NCBI GenBank assembly: GCA_004335635.1
Contig: QAXH01006562.1
Location: 62,346-126,345 of the forward strand
Direction: 5' to 3'
DNA length: 64,000 nt
DNA from: Chloromonas sp. AAM2
Taxonomy: Eukaryota > Chlorophyta > Chlorophyceae > Chlamydomonadales > Chlamydomonadaceae
This document shows, piece after piece, positions 41,601-54,600 of the stretch. Each line of letters starts with the position of its first letter. Within the stretch, counting starts at the first letter, position 1. The translations under genes were made by a program, and so were the position numbers. The notes under the pieces were generated by a model that was not told the DNA's origin, did not search any database, and saw only the letters and a program-made list of their open reading frames with translations.

Positions 41601-41673
41601 ACCGGTCAGTCGTGCTGCATCGCCCTCGACCTCAACATCTTATGGCCTCAAAACCGGGTTTACAAACAGGTGA
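35632..41673 (+). CDS. Unrecognised 939-residue protein, 12 exons
   Basis: Exons: 35632-36024, 36126-36517, 36745-36903, 37100-37207, 37376-37454, 37766-37960, 38215-38508, 38554-38640, 38704-38806, 39429-39592, 40424-40729 and 41134-41673. Phase holds through all eleven introns; intron 3 is GC-AG, the rest GT-AG. The first about 260 residues are Gln/Pro/Ser-rich and probably disordered. A more ordered middle follows, with LLDFIYDNFDSFDEAS, ILRVASFNVQGLD, LYNVAQTLHLGRPDVVALQ, TVHKLAALLNLWAQPGDG and AHHVIKCMGSLAGEQAEVL. The last exon starts VVKSTALVAHNILDDGKRDF and ends in a long Ser/Thr/Ala-rich tail. I recognise no family. SFNVQG plus RPDVVALQ slightly recalls the start of endonuclease/exonuclease/phosphatase folds, but the catalytic residues do not follow. 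The start ATG could lie further upstream. Confidence 0.75.
38821..38985. repeat. Minisatellite in an intron of the 12-exon gene
   Basis: CTGACTGCGACCTGCCA, CTGACTGTGACC and GGACCTGCCAAGGACCTG variants repeat for about 165 nt. It lies just after the donor of intron 9 (38807-39428), outside the exons. Unequal copies suggest replication slippage. Confidence 0.85.
39747..39925 (+). repeat. Dispersed repeat family C, copy inside an intron
   Basis: Same strand as 17990-18150, with CATCCCGTTAGCCAGCATCC at its right end showing a small local duplication. It lies within intron 10 (39593-40423) of the 12-exon gene. Confidence 0.85.
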
Positions 41674-42681
41674 ACAGAACATTGTCTTCTCCAGTACAAG
41701 ACATGGCTAGTATGTTCCACTCAAGTCAAAGGAAATCTCTGGTCACCCCTGTGGTGGTCTCCCAGGAGCACTTGGGCATCCAAAACGTCTAAAAACGTGC
41801 AAAAACACGTCAGATTCTCCACAAACACGTCAAATCGCCCCAGCAGCTTGAAAGGGTACTCTTGAAATTGCAAGGAACCTTTACGCATCAAGGTTGCAGT
41901 AGGGCTCATAGGCGGGGCGTACACGTCAAGACACTGGTATCGCAGGCAACTGCCTGCATAGCACAGCCTTACAGCTTGCAATCAGGACCAGACCTCTTGA
42001 AGGTCTGGCTGGTCAATCCCTTGTGCCTGTGACAGCAGTTTGTGCTCTTCAGTTAGTCCAGCTTGGATCACTCTAGGGTTACCTATGTGGAGCCATCTTC
42101 GTACGAACGTCGTCAAATGCGTCGGACGAAGTAAACATTTCCTGCTGCTTACTCGAGGTGTTGCCCTTGTGTAACACGATGGATGTTTTCCTACCTGCTG
42201 CTAGCTTAAGGCTTCTATCAAACGTGCCGCTCACAAATGATCATATATGCTGCTTTCAGCCAACTAGCAAAGAAGCTGCAAGGGCCAAGTTGCTCTCTGT
42301 CCATTGACGCAGATGGCGCACGTCATCACAACAGTTTCATGGGACAGCTGACATAACTCTGCGGCAAATGACATGCAGCACTCCAGAGGCCGGGAACGGT
42401 TTACACACACGGCGTAGAAACGTACTCTCACACACAGGCGCACTCTCTCTACAAGCAATACACAAACTCAGTGAGAGTGTATACCGCTTTCAAAACTGAA
42501 AGTGACTCTGCAGCACAACGCATCATTGGACTGCATCACTCGGACTGCTCTACTCACACGGGCTGAATTGAAACTCGATATCAAATGCATGCATATGTAC
42601 TGCATGGCCGCATGTTCAGCCGCAGCCGGTTGTTATGGATAGATAATATGGTGATGGATTGGGGCTGTTGTGCATCCTGAC
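41674..42681. other. Convergent 3' space, no gene seen
   Basis: Lies between the stops of the plus-strand 12-exon gene and minus-strand TIM44. It contains the short repeat AAAACGT/AAACACGTC around 41785-41835 and a minus-strand TGTAA at 42401-42405. No coding signal seen. Confidence 0.45.
42401..42405 (-). terminator. Candidate poly(A) signal TGTAA for TIM44
   Basis: TGTAA on the minus strand, about 280 nt past the TIM44 stop codon. Confidence 0.4.
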
Positions 42682-44842
42682 TCACACCAAAGCCAGCATG
42701 CTCTGCCACATCATGTCCCGAATAAACCACCGTGGTGGCAGTACCTGGCCATCTGCTGTCACTATTGAGTTCTTCTCCATCTGTAGGCCCCAGTGGTAGT
42801 AGACACGCTGGATGGAATCCGCAGATCCCTCGACCACGTTGCCGAATTGGTCCCGGAAGCACTTGATTTGCTGAACATGGAACTGGGCCACCATGAAGGG
42901 GTCGTCCTCCAGCATGTGCATGTTCACAATCTCCACGTCACTCACAAACAGGATTGTGGGATCTTCAACCCAACCCTGCGAGACAGCCATGACAGGTAGC
43001 GACCACAGTTAACAAGAAGGCAATCACAAAACGTGCATTCTGTACAATTGAGCACCCTTTGAGGTAAGGCTGGCAAGTCAAACAAGCTCACCCAACAGCA
43101 AATGTCTGAAAGCAAACCATCAAGGGCTGACAGACAGACACGTGTTCCCAAGCTGCTGAGGCACTCATGTGTAGCTGGTAGCTGCACTTGAAAAGCTCCA
43201 ATCCTGCCTGAAACCGGCCACTGCCGCAGTCTCCCCCTGTCTCACCTTGTCTGCGTCGTGTCTGAAGATGCCACTAAGCCGCTCCATCATCTCCTTGCCC
43301 AGGTGCAGCTTCAGGGTCTCCATGTCCTTGTGCAGCAGGGCGCGTGTCACTACCGGCGCATCAAGCTGCGGACACGACAGCAGCAGTGTCGTTGTGATAT
43401 CACTAAGCTCAGATGAAACACAAGCAGTGCAAGCAGCAGTGTCGGCATGACATCACCAGGCTCAGGTGACATGCAAGGCACCCCAGCTGGCTTCTCATGG
43501 CACGCAGGGCTGCCACCAAGACAGCCAGCAAAGCCTCTCCACGTGCCTCATGCAGCTTTTGAGTCAACGTCACCACTGACAACAGAAGATGGCCAGCTGC
43601 TGATCTCCAGCCATTGCAAGCACAGCCAACTGCAGGCGACCTGCTGATGGTCCTAATCGTGCCTGCCCTGCATCGTAACATGTTGAGCACAAGAGACGTT
43701 GCTGTGCACAGTCTACACACCTTGATAGCGCGAGCAAAGTTGTTGAGGTCAAAGCTAGGGTCCCGTGTCCGCACCTCCCGGATGGCGCGGCTGCTCTCGC
43801 TGCCGGACAGCAACCTCTCTTTCACCTCATCTACCTGCAGCGCATAGAATGATTGTGACACTCATGACCGTCCATGCTGTCTCACACAATAACAAACCCT
43901 GTCTTCCCTTCTCTCATCCTCTCTCAACCTGTCTCAGTGAGCCCCTGGCTGTCTTCGCATGCGTGCATGCACAGACGGCCTACATTGCCAGCTCCCAACC
44001 GTGATGTGCAGTAGTGGCAACAGCTCTTCGCCTCGGCTCTGACGGCATCAGTTTCGACCACATCCCTGCTTGTCGCTACTAACTGCCCTTGCCATTTAAT
44101 GAATCCCTGTTAGCGCACGTACCTTGTGTACCATGGGATGGTCGCTGGTTTCGTACTTTTCTTTCAGATCATCCAGTGCCTCCTGTCCTCTTTTGTATGC
44201 AGCTGTGTCAGTGACTCTAAACGCACTGAACTGGGAGAAGAAAGGCATGGTTGACAACTGCGGCCATCGCACACATTGCACTGTGTAGGACGGCATGTCA
44301 CAGCAGCTGCATGCAGTCAGGGCATGGGCAGTACGGAGCCGAGCCACGCGCACATTTGCGCCCACGACTCCGTCCAAGGCATGTACTGGAAATATTGTTG
44401 GCAGTGCCCTGCACCATACCTTTTCGTGAAGCTTCTGCCATGTTGTCTGATGCTGCTTGATGAGCAGCAATGCTGATGAGCCATCACCGGCGGATGCTTC
44501 CATGACGGGTCCTGTGTAGAGGCGGGTGGCTGAGCGGATGTTGTCTGCAGTCCTGAACACGTCATGCACCTCACGGGCCACCATGTTCAGAAAGTTTGGA
44601 TGCTGTCCAGCTGCCCCGCCACCAGCTGAACTACCTGCCGCCGCTGCTGCTGCCCCGAGACCTGAGCGAACTTTCGACCGAAATTGGCTGTAGCCGGACT
44701 GGAACGCAGAAAACACCCTTTGCGCTTCCTCCGTGCCTGCTGAGGGGCCGGCTCCTTGCTGCTGCTGCTGCTGTTGTTGCTCTTGTCCAGCTGAAGCTCG
44801 CTGTTGCTGTTGTGATTCCTGAGATGTCGATGCCTGGGGCTC
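42682..44842 (-). CDS. TIM44: Mitochondrial inner-membrane import subunit TIM44 (5' end unresolved)
   Basis: Exons in phase on the minus strand: 44842-44420, 44230-44123, 43834-43721, 43365-43246 and 42975-42682, with TGA stop; 352 residues without the unresolved start. TIM44 anchors mitochondrial Hsp70 at the TIM23 channel on the matrix side. The C-terminal Tim44-like domain is clear: VSDVEIVNMHMLEDDPF, VQQIKCFRDQFGNVVEG, QRVYYHWGLQMEKNS and LPPRWFIRDMMWQSMLALV. The first listed exon opens with a Gln-rich run (about 44815-44760) before TEEAQRVFSAFQSGYSQFRS. At least one exon with the mitochondrial presequence must lie upstream, probably between 44860 and 45440. A candidate ATG near 45411 (MHINPQMLVQ, donor GTACG) would join in phase but does not look like a presequence. 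Confidence 0.92.
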
Positions 44843-45610
44843 CTGCGAGCGTCATCAGACAACATCGGTGAGCCCTACCCCTCCTCCCATGACCAGAACA
44901 TCCATCGTCACCAGCAATAGCACGATGCAATTGTGGAAGCGCTGCGTGAAAGGCCTTGTGGCAAAGTTGCGCTACTGCCCGCCTTTGTGTCCCGTGAAAC
45001 CTACTTGATGCGGCTGAGCATTTATCAAACGCCGCTGCGATGTACAGATGCACCTGCGCACAGCGTACAGAGCCTGCTCGTGAGCTTGACCGCAAAGTGC
45101 TGTCTCCAGCAACAGGCAGTCTCGACCCGGCAGGCGGTCCTACCTGCAGAGTCTTGGTAGCATCTGAGTGGCCTCAATACCCCAGTGTCCGACGCTAGGT
45201 GCCATGGATTGCCGCGCCCATAGCTGCGCACGCAAGCACGGGCAAGTCTCTGGACAATGATCTGCGAGCTCACAGTGGCTGCATGCACAAGCCAGACTGC
45301 GGCAGGACCTCTGACGTTTGTATAGCCTCAATCCCAGTAGGCAAGGAGCTTGCAGCGCATTGGATGCTCCTGGCACGTACCTGAACCAGCATTTGTGGGT
45401 TGATGTGCATCGCCTCCGATGAACAGGCAGCAATTGCAGGTTGGGAACGTGAATTAGATGACGGTTATATAGTGAAATGTGTTGATGTCAGAAGCAGCCA
45501 AGAGCTGAGATGAACATTTGCGGTTTCTGAGTTGGTTGGTCGTTTAGTCTTCAAAAGTCAACAGGTCCGAGGTACTCCATGAAGCCTGTGGTCGCAGGAA
45601 TAGAGCTGCA
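44843..45610. other. TIM44 5' exon(s) and divergent promoter to CC2D2A
   Basis: This stretch should contain the missing first exon(s) of TIM44 and the promoter of CC2D2A. Two minus-strand segments end in good donors (at 45144 and near 45381), but I could not join them into one frame with confidence. Confidence 0.4.
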
Positions 45611-48600
45611 ATGGCCGAAATGCGGCCACTGTTCCCACCCGATATGCAACAGCCATTCCCTCATCAGGAGGCCTACACACCACAGTACGACATCCCACAA
45701 CAACAGTTCGCTTATCTGCCACAGGCGCAGCAGCAGGAGTACCCGCTGCAGCAACACAGCCAGCAGTCACTGCAGCCGCAACTCCAGTTCCAACCCGAGG
45801 CCTACCCACAGGGGCCAGTCCAGGGTCCCCCGAGCGGTTATGGCGGGCAACAGATAGGACCTGAAGCAGCACAGGAGCCCCAACTGCAGCAACAGGCCTT
45901 TGCGAATGAACATGCAGACGCACCGCCGGTGCCTGCGCCCGCGCAGCAAGGCTTCTTCTCGAGGCTCGCTTCTCTTTTTCGCCTAGGTGAGTCGCCCACA
46001 CTAGGACAGTTGGAGTCAGCCCTGTGTGCACAATGCTCCATGTTCCATATCCAACATGTTTCTGGTGCTTCACAGGTCCAAACCAACAAGCTGGAGCTGA
46101 TGGGCAGGCTCTGGCACTGGCTGGTGTCTCAGTGCCCCTGGACCAACATGGAGATTTTCACAACCCAGAGGACGCAACAACTCTATCCTATGCCTTGGCG
46201 TTCAAAGTGTGTTTCAAAGCATGCTGTAACATGCTGCTTGCTTCAAGCACTGAATTGCTGACAGCTGTCGGCAGCCAGTGCCTGGGTCAGTAAGCCTGCA
46301 TGTGTTGAACTATGCAGGTACACGAAGACGACCCAAGGCTGGAGGATGCGCTGCTCATGCGCTTCGACAAGACAGCGCTTGGCGGCCCCATGCCACAGGC
46401 GCAGAGGGAGCAAGTCATGCGCATCACACGCATGCCCAAGGTGTGCACACCCGCGCTTTTGATCAGGCCAGGGCAAAGTTACAGACAGGCAATCGACATT
46501 GGTAGCCATGATGTTGAGGATGGCTGCACCTGAACATGACCATGCGAGGCGGTGCAGGGAGGACAATGTGCCATCTTAAGCACAGCGTCAGACACTATTC
46601 TGCATACGGCCCATGCTTGCGGCACCACTGCTGTCTGGTGCAGGAGGAGCTTGGCCTGTACACTGAGAGACAACCTTCCCTTGGTCTACATTCGCTGTTC
46701 AAGATGGAACAGCGTGTGGCAAAGGTGCGTTTGCATCCCAGCGGGAGGTTGGAGTGACTTGACTGCAGCGCGTGCTGCTGGATGGTTTGCACGTGCTGAC
46801 GCCTAGACGGTCACATGCCAATGTAAAACGAGTTGTTATCGCTCGAAATGATATCTCCAGAGGGATAATGCCCCGTGTCGCGCCACAGATGGCGCATTGA
46901 GACAAGACTCAGGGTGGAGAATTGCAATCTCGCATGCATGCGCACAGCAACCTGCCGTGGTACACAATGTGTCTGTTCTGCTGCCTCTGCCTCCTTCAGG
47001 CCGTTACATTGGACAAGCAAATCATACAATCACTGGTCGTCGGGTCGGAGGCAACAGAGGCTGCAGCAGCACATGCAGCGGCCAGACACAGGCGCAACCA
47101 TGAGCACAAGATGCATGGTCAGGCCCATGTGCCAGACAGCAAGCAGCTCGTTGTGGGTAAGTGCTGCTCAAAGGCAAGCTGGCTATGGGCATGTGCAGGG
47201 TGCATGCACGACTCAGACTGTGTTGTGAATGGAAATATTTGGGGTTGAAGCGCTGGTGAAACAGCGTTTGGCTTGACACGCTGGCGCTATGCAGTACACT
47301 AACTTATTCAATTTCACTGCCGCCAGGTGCCTTGCCCAGCCTGTTAGAAGAGGAGGGTGAAGGGCAGGAGGGCGTGCACGGCAGCCAGACCAGCCAGCTG
47401 CGAGCAAGTCTCCCCGTCGGCCAGGTCAACTTTGGTCACCCAGGCAGCCAGGTGAATCCAGGCCAGCAGCAGGCGGGCGTGTTGGGCCTGGGCCCACAGA
47501 CACATGGCCTGCTCTCCTTGGGACCACCGCACATCACACAGCTGCAGCCTGCCATGCCAGGTGGTACAATGATACATGCAGCTATCCGGCCTATGCTGAT
47601 GACCGACCCTCAGCAGGTGTGGAGTGCACTGCAGTACCACCAGCAGGGACTGATGCAGGTAGGTGCTCTGGAACCCAGCCACCCCAACCACCAGCAGCTG
47701 GCTGCCGTCCATACGGCCGTGCAGCAGATGGCTGCCGGCGGCCTGCTACCCGCTGTGGGCATGGATGGTCTGCCCGCCCCGCCTGATGCGCTGCCCGTTC
47801 TGCGGCCCTCGCCGTTCCTGGATGAGGATGGTCTGCTCACTTACACGGCCGACCCAGTTAAGGTCAGCAGCAGGGTGTGGCATTACGGGTGTGATGCGGG
47901 CAGTGGCTGGTGCCTGCCGTCATGTATGGTCTGGCATGCAGAATACGATTGCGCACCAGCTGTGCATCACAGCGCACAGCACGTTTGCAACAGATGCTAA
48001 TGTGTTGCATGGCATACGTGTGCTGACTGTAGTTTTGTTTGGGGTCCGACACACGATACATAGAACCCCATCCCAGTCAAGTGCTTAACCCAGTCACTGC
48101 ACCTGGATGTCCCGATAGAGGCAAAGATAAGGTCGATGGAGGTACACTACAGATAAAACCTGCTAGCAGTGGTACAAGTTGTTTAGAGTGCACCATCAAG
48201 TGTGTGCACTTGCAGGCTGAGAAGCAGCGGCCTGCGCGTCGCTATGACCAGGACAAGGAGTCGAACCGCACATACCGCCGCCTGCCCATTGTGGAGGGCG
48301 CGGGGGCAGCCGTGTCAGAGGTAGGCGTGAGGGAGTGTTATCCAGACAAAATAGCGGTAGGCCAGTAGGATCTGATACACCTTGCGTTTGCACTCCATAA
48401 TGCACACAGATGGTGTATACGGATGTTTGTAGTTGCTGTGGTGAATGGCATGCAGGTCGACACAACCTGGTTACATACTTAATCGGACACCATGCACAGT
48501 GCACCTTGACAGGACTTTTCATCTGAAATGCGACGACACTCTGAAACCGCGCTGACTACCCGTGTGGCTTGCCTGCTATGCGTTGTGGCGTTCTGTCGCA

Positions 48601-51600
48601 GGCTACACACACGTACCGGCTGGACATTGAACTGGGCCGCATGGAATTCCTGGTGCACCCGTCCATGGCACAGGAGGACCTGCTGGTGCGCGTTGGGACA
48701 TGTGCTGTTGAGGCACTGGCTGTGTAACACTGTGTCATGGGAGATGGTGGGGCCCGGCGAGTGGCCGGCATGGGGTTGCATGTAATCGATGCTGGGCAGC
48801 AGGTGGTCAGTGTGTGGGCCAATTAGTATGCTGGCTCGTAGAAGCAAATGGCAGATGCTGTGGCGCATAGGCAACATGGTAGGTAACCTGCAGCAACAGA
48901 CAGACAGTAGTGTTGGCAATAGCTGGATGAAGAGACTGGCGTGACAGTGCCACATCAGCGACGTGCGGCATGCCAGGGGTTGCCTGATGTGCTTCAATCG
49001 TATGCTGCCTGTAGGCTGCACGCTTGCTGGCAGCTTACAAGGAGTTTAAGCGTAGTGAGTCTGTGGGCCTGGCATCCTTCTATGGCAACAAGCTGGCAGC
49101 GCTCGAGGTGAGTGAGTACTGAGGCTGATGGTTGGCAATTAGCGTTCTTTGCATGGACGCACGGCAGCATGGCAATAGGCTCCCGTGCGTTTCATGCTTT
49201 GCTCGCGATTTAGCATGGGGCGCCGGAGACCACGTCTGCCATCTTCGCCACATCCAAGTTGTTTACGTTGAACCACAAACGCCTTGTGCCCTATGGTTGT
49301 GGTCACAGAACGCGCTCCTGGCCGCTCGCGAGCTCTTGTTCGAACTGTCAGAGCAGGCGGCTATTGCCGCTGCCGCAAGCGCGCCGGTGGCTGCGGCCAT
49401 GGCCGCCGACGACACGACCAACCCCCAGCTCGCCGCAGCAGCAGAGGCTGCGGCGCAGGGTGACGCGATGAGTGATGAGCTCAGGACGGCCTTGGACAAC
49501 ACCATACGGTTGGAAATGGAGGTGAGTGTTCATCCTCTCCAGCCCGCTAGCCACTTAATCATTGCTGTGCAGCCTGCGGAAACCGTCTCGTCTTGAGACT
49601 GGTGCCGCTTTCGCGCCTTCCGTCTGTCGACTTGTCACATCCTGAAGTGTTGCTCGCCACAGCAACTTTGTCCTGCAGTCCATCGCTGGCGAAAGCATGC
49701 CTATTCGCTATGGATGTGTGCGTTTCTTCAGGTAGCTGAGACACGTCAGCTCAAGGAGGAAGAAGAACTGTTCATGATCCGCGCAGTGGAGAGCATGCAG
49801 GTGAAGGATGTTGATTGATCAAAGTCAAGTTGAATAGAAACAAATATAAAAGCAGAAGTCATCTTTTTGGGATCTGCATGCCATTGTTGTAATCGTCCCT
49901 GGCACTCGGCACAGCAGCAGACAACATCTTGAACTTGAGTGATTCAGGGTCACACGTCAGAAGCAGCTCTTGCCGTAGAAGGCAGCAGGTGCCGAATGTG
50001 AGCGTTGTTGTAGGTTAGTTGTACGGCATGCTGCTGCGCCCGCAGTGGTCCCAGCTTAGCCTCACCAGGTAATGCAAAGCCATGCTGCAGCTGCCATGCA
50101 AGTCCGGAAGTGTTGCACTGTCGTTGCAGGTTATATACACTGCCATCGTGTTAGAGCGTCAGTCGCAGGGCTACTGGCGCACACAAGTGGAGCTCACAGT
50201 GCAGCAGCGCCCACCCGAGGAGCAGCAATGGGCAATGGTGGGCGGCACATGGCAGGCCGGCGTGCATGCGTGCTGCCAGAGCATCATGCTGGTCTCACGT
50301 CAGTCGGCAGGCCATGTCGCGGTCGTGAGAAACATCTGCCTACCATGGGGAAGCTTTGTCAATGCGACAGCAGGTGCCTATGATTACCTACTTTGGCACG
50401 TGTTCTTTGCCTTTGAACATGCAGGGCACAGGCGTCCCACGCGACCGGCTGGATGCGCTGCTGCTGGTGGCAGAGGTGGAAGCCATCTCTGGCCTGCCGC
50501 CGCCACCCCTGGGCTTTCCGCTGCCCCCGGCACTGGACGGATTGCCTGAGGGCGGGTTCAGGTGGGCAGTGATATTAGGTATTGACGCCTGACCTGCCAT
50601 CAGCGCCTGATACAGACAGTGGCCAAGAACGAATTTGATCACATCTGTTTGTTGCCAACTAGGCTACACCGGTATGATCTGCATGTTGTGAGAATGACGA
50701 GTGTGGCGACAGCTCTTCTGTGAATGTTTGTCCTTGTGGCTGGGCGTCTATGTCGTTTCATGTCAAGCAGCCTAGCTGACAAGAGCCCACGCACTGCCAC
50801 TGATGTCGCCTGCTCAACGCATCAGATGTTCCATCCTACTTTTTGAGGCAAGTCGGGTCAGTTTGACTGTTGTCTTGTGCTGTCATCCTTGGCTTGCATA
50901 CACCCATGCGGTGCCTCTGCTACCAGTGCTTCTCGTGCGTGGGCATTGGCTCTTTCGCAGGCCAAGGCGCTTGGAGAGCATGTGCGCATCTCATAAGATG
51001 CTGGTGGCCCAGCTCCGCAACCGTCTGGACGATCTCAAGGTCAGGCAGACAATAGTCACAGTGCACGATCATGCTTACGGCATTGAGACGCCACTGATAT
51101 TAGCAAGGGCCTTATGGCACGTCCGAGCTGCTGCATGCAAGCCTACAGCAACATTGCTCATGAGGTGTTGCTCAACTCCATGAGCATGCGACGTTTGTGA
51201 CATACTTGCAACTCCGGACGTGTAGCATACTGACATTATAGTGTTGCGGTGCATGTGTTGCAGGGCCGCCCAACCGCGGACCCATATGACCCCGTGCAGA
51301 TGCAATTAGAGGACCAGCTGCGTGCGTTGAGTGCAGCGCCGCGTCGCCTAGGGCCGTGCACGCCTGAGGAGCGAGCAGCCGCGCACGACATGGCAACGCA
51401 CCGTGTGCTGTCTGGCGACGTAAGCTGGGTGGGGGCAAATCATGGTTAATAAGGAACACCCCCGCTTGCGACTGTGGCGAGTTTTGCTGGTTGTAATCTT
51501 GTTGTCAGCCCACTGCCAATCAGTTGCGCTTGTTGTTAGCAAAAGACAATGCCGTATGGGTTGCAGGAGAATGAACAACCTGTCGGGGGCAATGGAGCGT

Positions 51601-54600
51601 GAAAGCATGGTGAAAGCATGCGCATACGCATCCAGCGCCATTTTGTCCGTGCGATGCAAGCAGCTGGCGTGGCGCCACGACTGGCAAGGTTCCAATACGG
51701 TAACCAAATGCCAGCAGTTGATGTTATGCTGTGCTCGCAGGTGGGGGTGCCCAGGTTTCCTCGCCTTGTGCCAATCCTCACGGCTGCACAGGAAAAGCAC
51801 CCGACAGGCGGCCAGCCCCAGCAGACCGGCCAACAGCCAAACGCAACAGGCGGGACAGAGAACAACACGAAGCCGCCAGCAGGTCACAAACACACAGGGC
51901 CGAAATGCAGGTACGACGCTGCGAACAATAACACGGGCAAGCCAGGACAGCCAACATGGAAGCACACTCAACGCAGTCTTCAGGACGAGGCTGAACGGCT
52001 CGGAATCCCTGGAATTCTGCGCGTACTAAGTTGCTTGTAGAACGCGATCAAGCACTTGCATGGTTGACCCACTGCAGGCCAGGCAAAGACTTGCACCCTG
52101 ACTCACACGCTGGTTCACTGAGTGTGTACGTGGGCATGCGCGCTGGTCCAGGTACTACGTGCGCCTCTTTGTGAACAACCACTATGTGGACACTTCGCAG
52201 CCCGTGGGTGTGGGCGAAGACTACACAGGCCAATTCAAGGATATGTTCAGGTACGTCTGGTAGCCACTCGGATTCAGCTGGACCACTCCATGTCAGCATC
52301 ACAAGCACAGCTGAACAGAACAGGTTTGCGCTGTCAAGTAAGAACGTCACACTGAAACCAGAGGATGCGAGGACGGCGTCGCAAAGCAAGCAAACTACAG
52401 AAGCACTGGAGCTCTTGCTTGACTCGTGATGCCGACACTGGTGATTTGCAATATGGGCGACCCTTCTTGGCTGTCCGGACGTCAGCAATTGTGACAGGAC
52501 GTCACAAGCAACAAATAAACTCAGGGCGAGGACGGCATTGCCAAAGCAAGAGAGCTACGGCATGTATTGGAGTGGCTGGTTCATGATGCTGACAGTCGTT
52601 TCCTGCATGTCTGCAGTGTCCAGGTGGTGCGCTGGCCTCAGTCCATCGCGCTGCAGCTGTACGAGAAGGGCACAGTAAGGGACGTGCAGGTGGCCACCCT
52701 GTATGTGGGCGTGCCGGGGCTGGCGGGCGCGCCACATGTCGACCCGCGGCCGCTGCCCTACCAGTTCACTTCGCAGGCACCCATGCGCATACAGGGCCCT
52801 GGGCAGCTGTCGCCTCCAGGATCACCAGGGTGCGTCATGTGACCAAAACAACGTGTCACTGAACATATACACCAGCCCTGAAGCTTCAGATTCTGCGCTA
52901 CAAGAAGTTGCTCATGAATTTGCTGCAGCGGACTAGCTTACTCAGACTGTGATGAAGTATGGGCAACAGGTGTTTATACGGTGCTGCTGTATGCGTTTTG
53001 CTGCAGGCGTGGTGGGTTTGGCCCTGCCAACGACACCAGCATGGTGTACCCGGCCGGCGTAGTGCATGTGCGCTGCGGCTGGGTCGCACAATGGGCGGAG
53101 GCAGGAGCTCGCATGGATGATGTGAGTGTACAGCAGCAAATGATCCACGCGGCAGCCACATGCTGGGAAAACTGACTTGGAGGCAGTCTTACCTGTGCCA
53201 TGGCCAGTCGATCACTGCCAGCAGGCGTGCTGCATTCATGAGCCTGCTTTTTTTCTCTGCATCAGGAGGAGTGTTGTTTTGCAGTGTTCAGAGTCCCAGC
53301 CCAGTGTTAACAGTGTGCAGTTGCTGTGTGCGGCGATGCAGGTGCAGGGCAGCATGCGCACGTTCACGAATCCTCTGGCCGAGGCACAGTGCGATGTCGA
53401 GGCGCCGGGCGGCGTCATGCCCCCACTGCCGCACATCACGGTGGACCGCATGCTGCGGCGGGCTGCCGAGCGAATTGGAGGCAAGGTGAGGGAAAGGCTC
53501 GCTTGGTGGTGTGTGCGCGTGCGGTCCTGCATCTGTGCCGTTCTGCCAGTGGAACAGAAGATGGCGTGAACGTCAACTATGCATCGGTGAAGGCAAAGCG
53601 CTGAGGTGCTAGGCTCCTCGCCACCAGAGCATCACATGCGTTTGGATGGGTTGCCAGGCCATCCCGCGTGTGTGCCAGCTGCTGTCTCATGCATGTGTGT
53701 TTGGCACGGGACATCGTGCACTGTGCAGGTCAACCGTCAGCAGATCATGAAATGGCTGAGCCAAAACAAAGTGGACCCCAACGATCCACGCAACGCGCCC
53801 CTCATTGAGCTGATGCGCGCACAGGAGGCCACAAGCGGAGGGCTGGTGAGGCGAATGGGAGTGGACAGGAGCAAGGCGATGATCTAGGGCAGCAGGCAAC
53901 TCGAGGCTGAGATGATTAGATGATTGTCGGTAGTGTTTGCAACCGTGCGGACATCAATGACTATTCCCTAGTATGCCTGGAAGCCATATCTGCGTTCCAG
54001 CCAGAGAAAAGTCGTGCCAATATTGAACCTACGCCTTGTTCTGACGATTGTTGCTGTTTCTGCAGGGAGAGCTGTTTCGTTTGGACGTGTTTCCGGACAT
54101 TGCCATCACTAAAAGCAGGCAACAGGCAAGCGGTAACAGCCGATGCGTGTGGCACCCTTTGCATCCGTCATGCACATCAGCCAACCAACAGGTACTTGCA
54201 CTGGCACCACGGCTTGCATGTCCAGTGTTCCTAGTGGCCTGGGTTCACTGCGCGGTGTGCCGCAGGACAAGCGACTGTCCTTCCTGACGCGCCGCTGGGC
54301 TTCCGGGCCCTTTCGTGATCCCGAGCGCAGTGTGCTCAAGGGTGAGCCAGTCAGAAGCAGCAGCAGAAGCAGCATTGTGCCAGAGCAATCATGAAGGAGT
54401 ACATGGCTCATGGATCGTTAGGGTGTGCCACCACTGAGTCGACCAGTCTCATGCGCCAAGCTTCGCCCTTGTTGCAGTTTCTGAGGGCAAATGCATGCTC
54501 ACAACGGCACCTAATAGACCAGGACCAGCAACTGGCCATTAATTGAGTGGCGTTGTTGTGTGTTATTGTCTGCAGGCACGCGTCACGTGCGCATCCCTGC

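Noticed and set aside
51567..51690. A segment with AG acceptor and open frames between two CC2D2A exons, one frame of which contains an in-frame TGA.
   Set aside because: I first took it as an exon with a stop (even a possible selenocysteine site). The flanking exons (ending 51419 and starting 51741) join to each other in phase 0 without it, so it is best read as intron.
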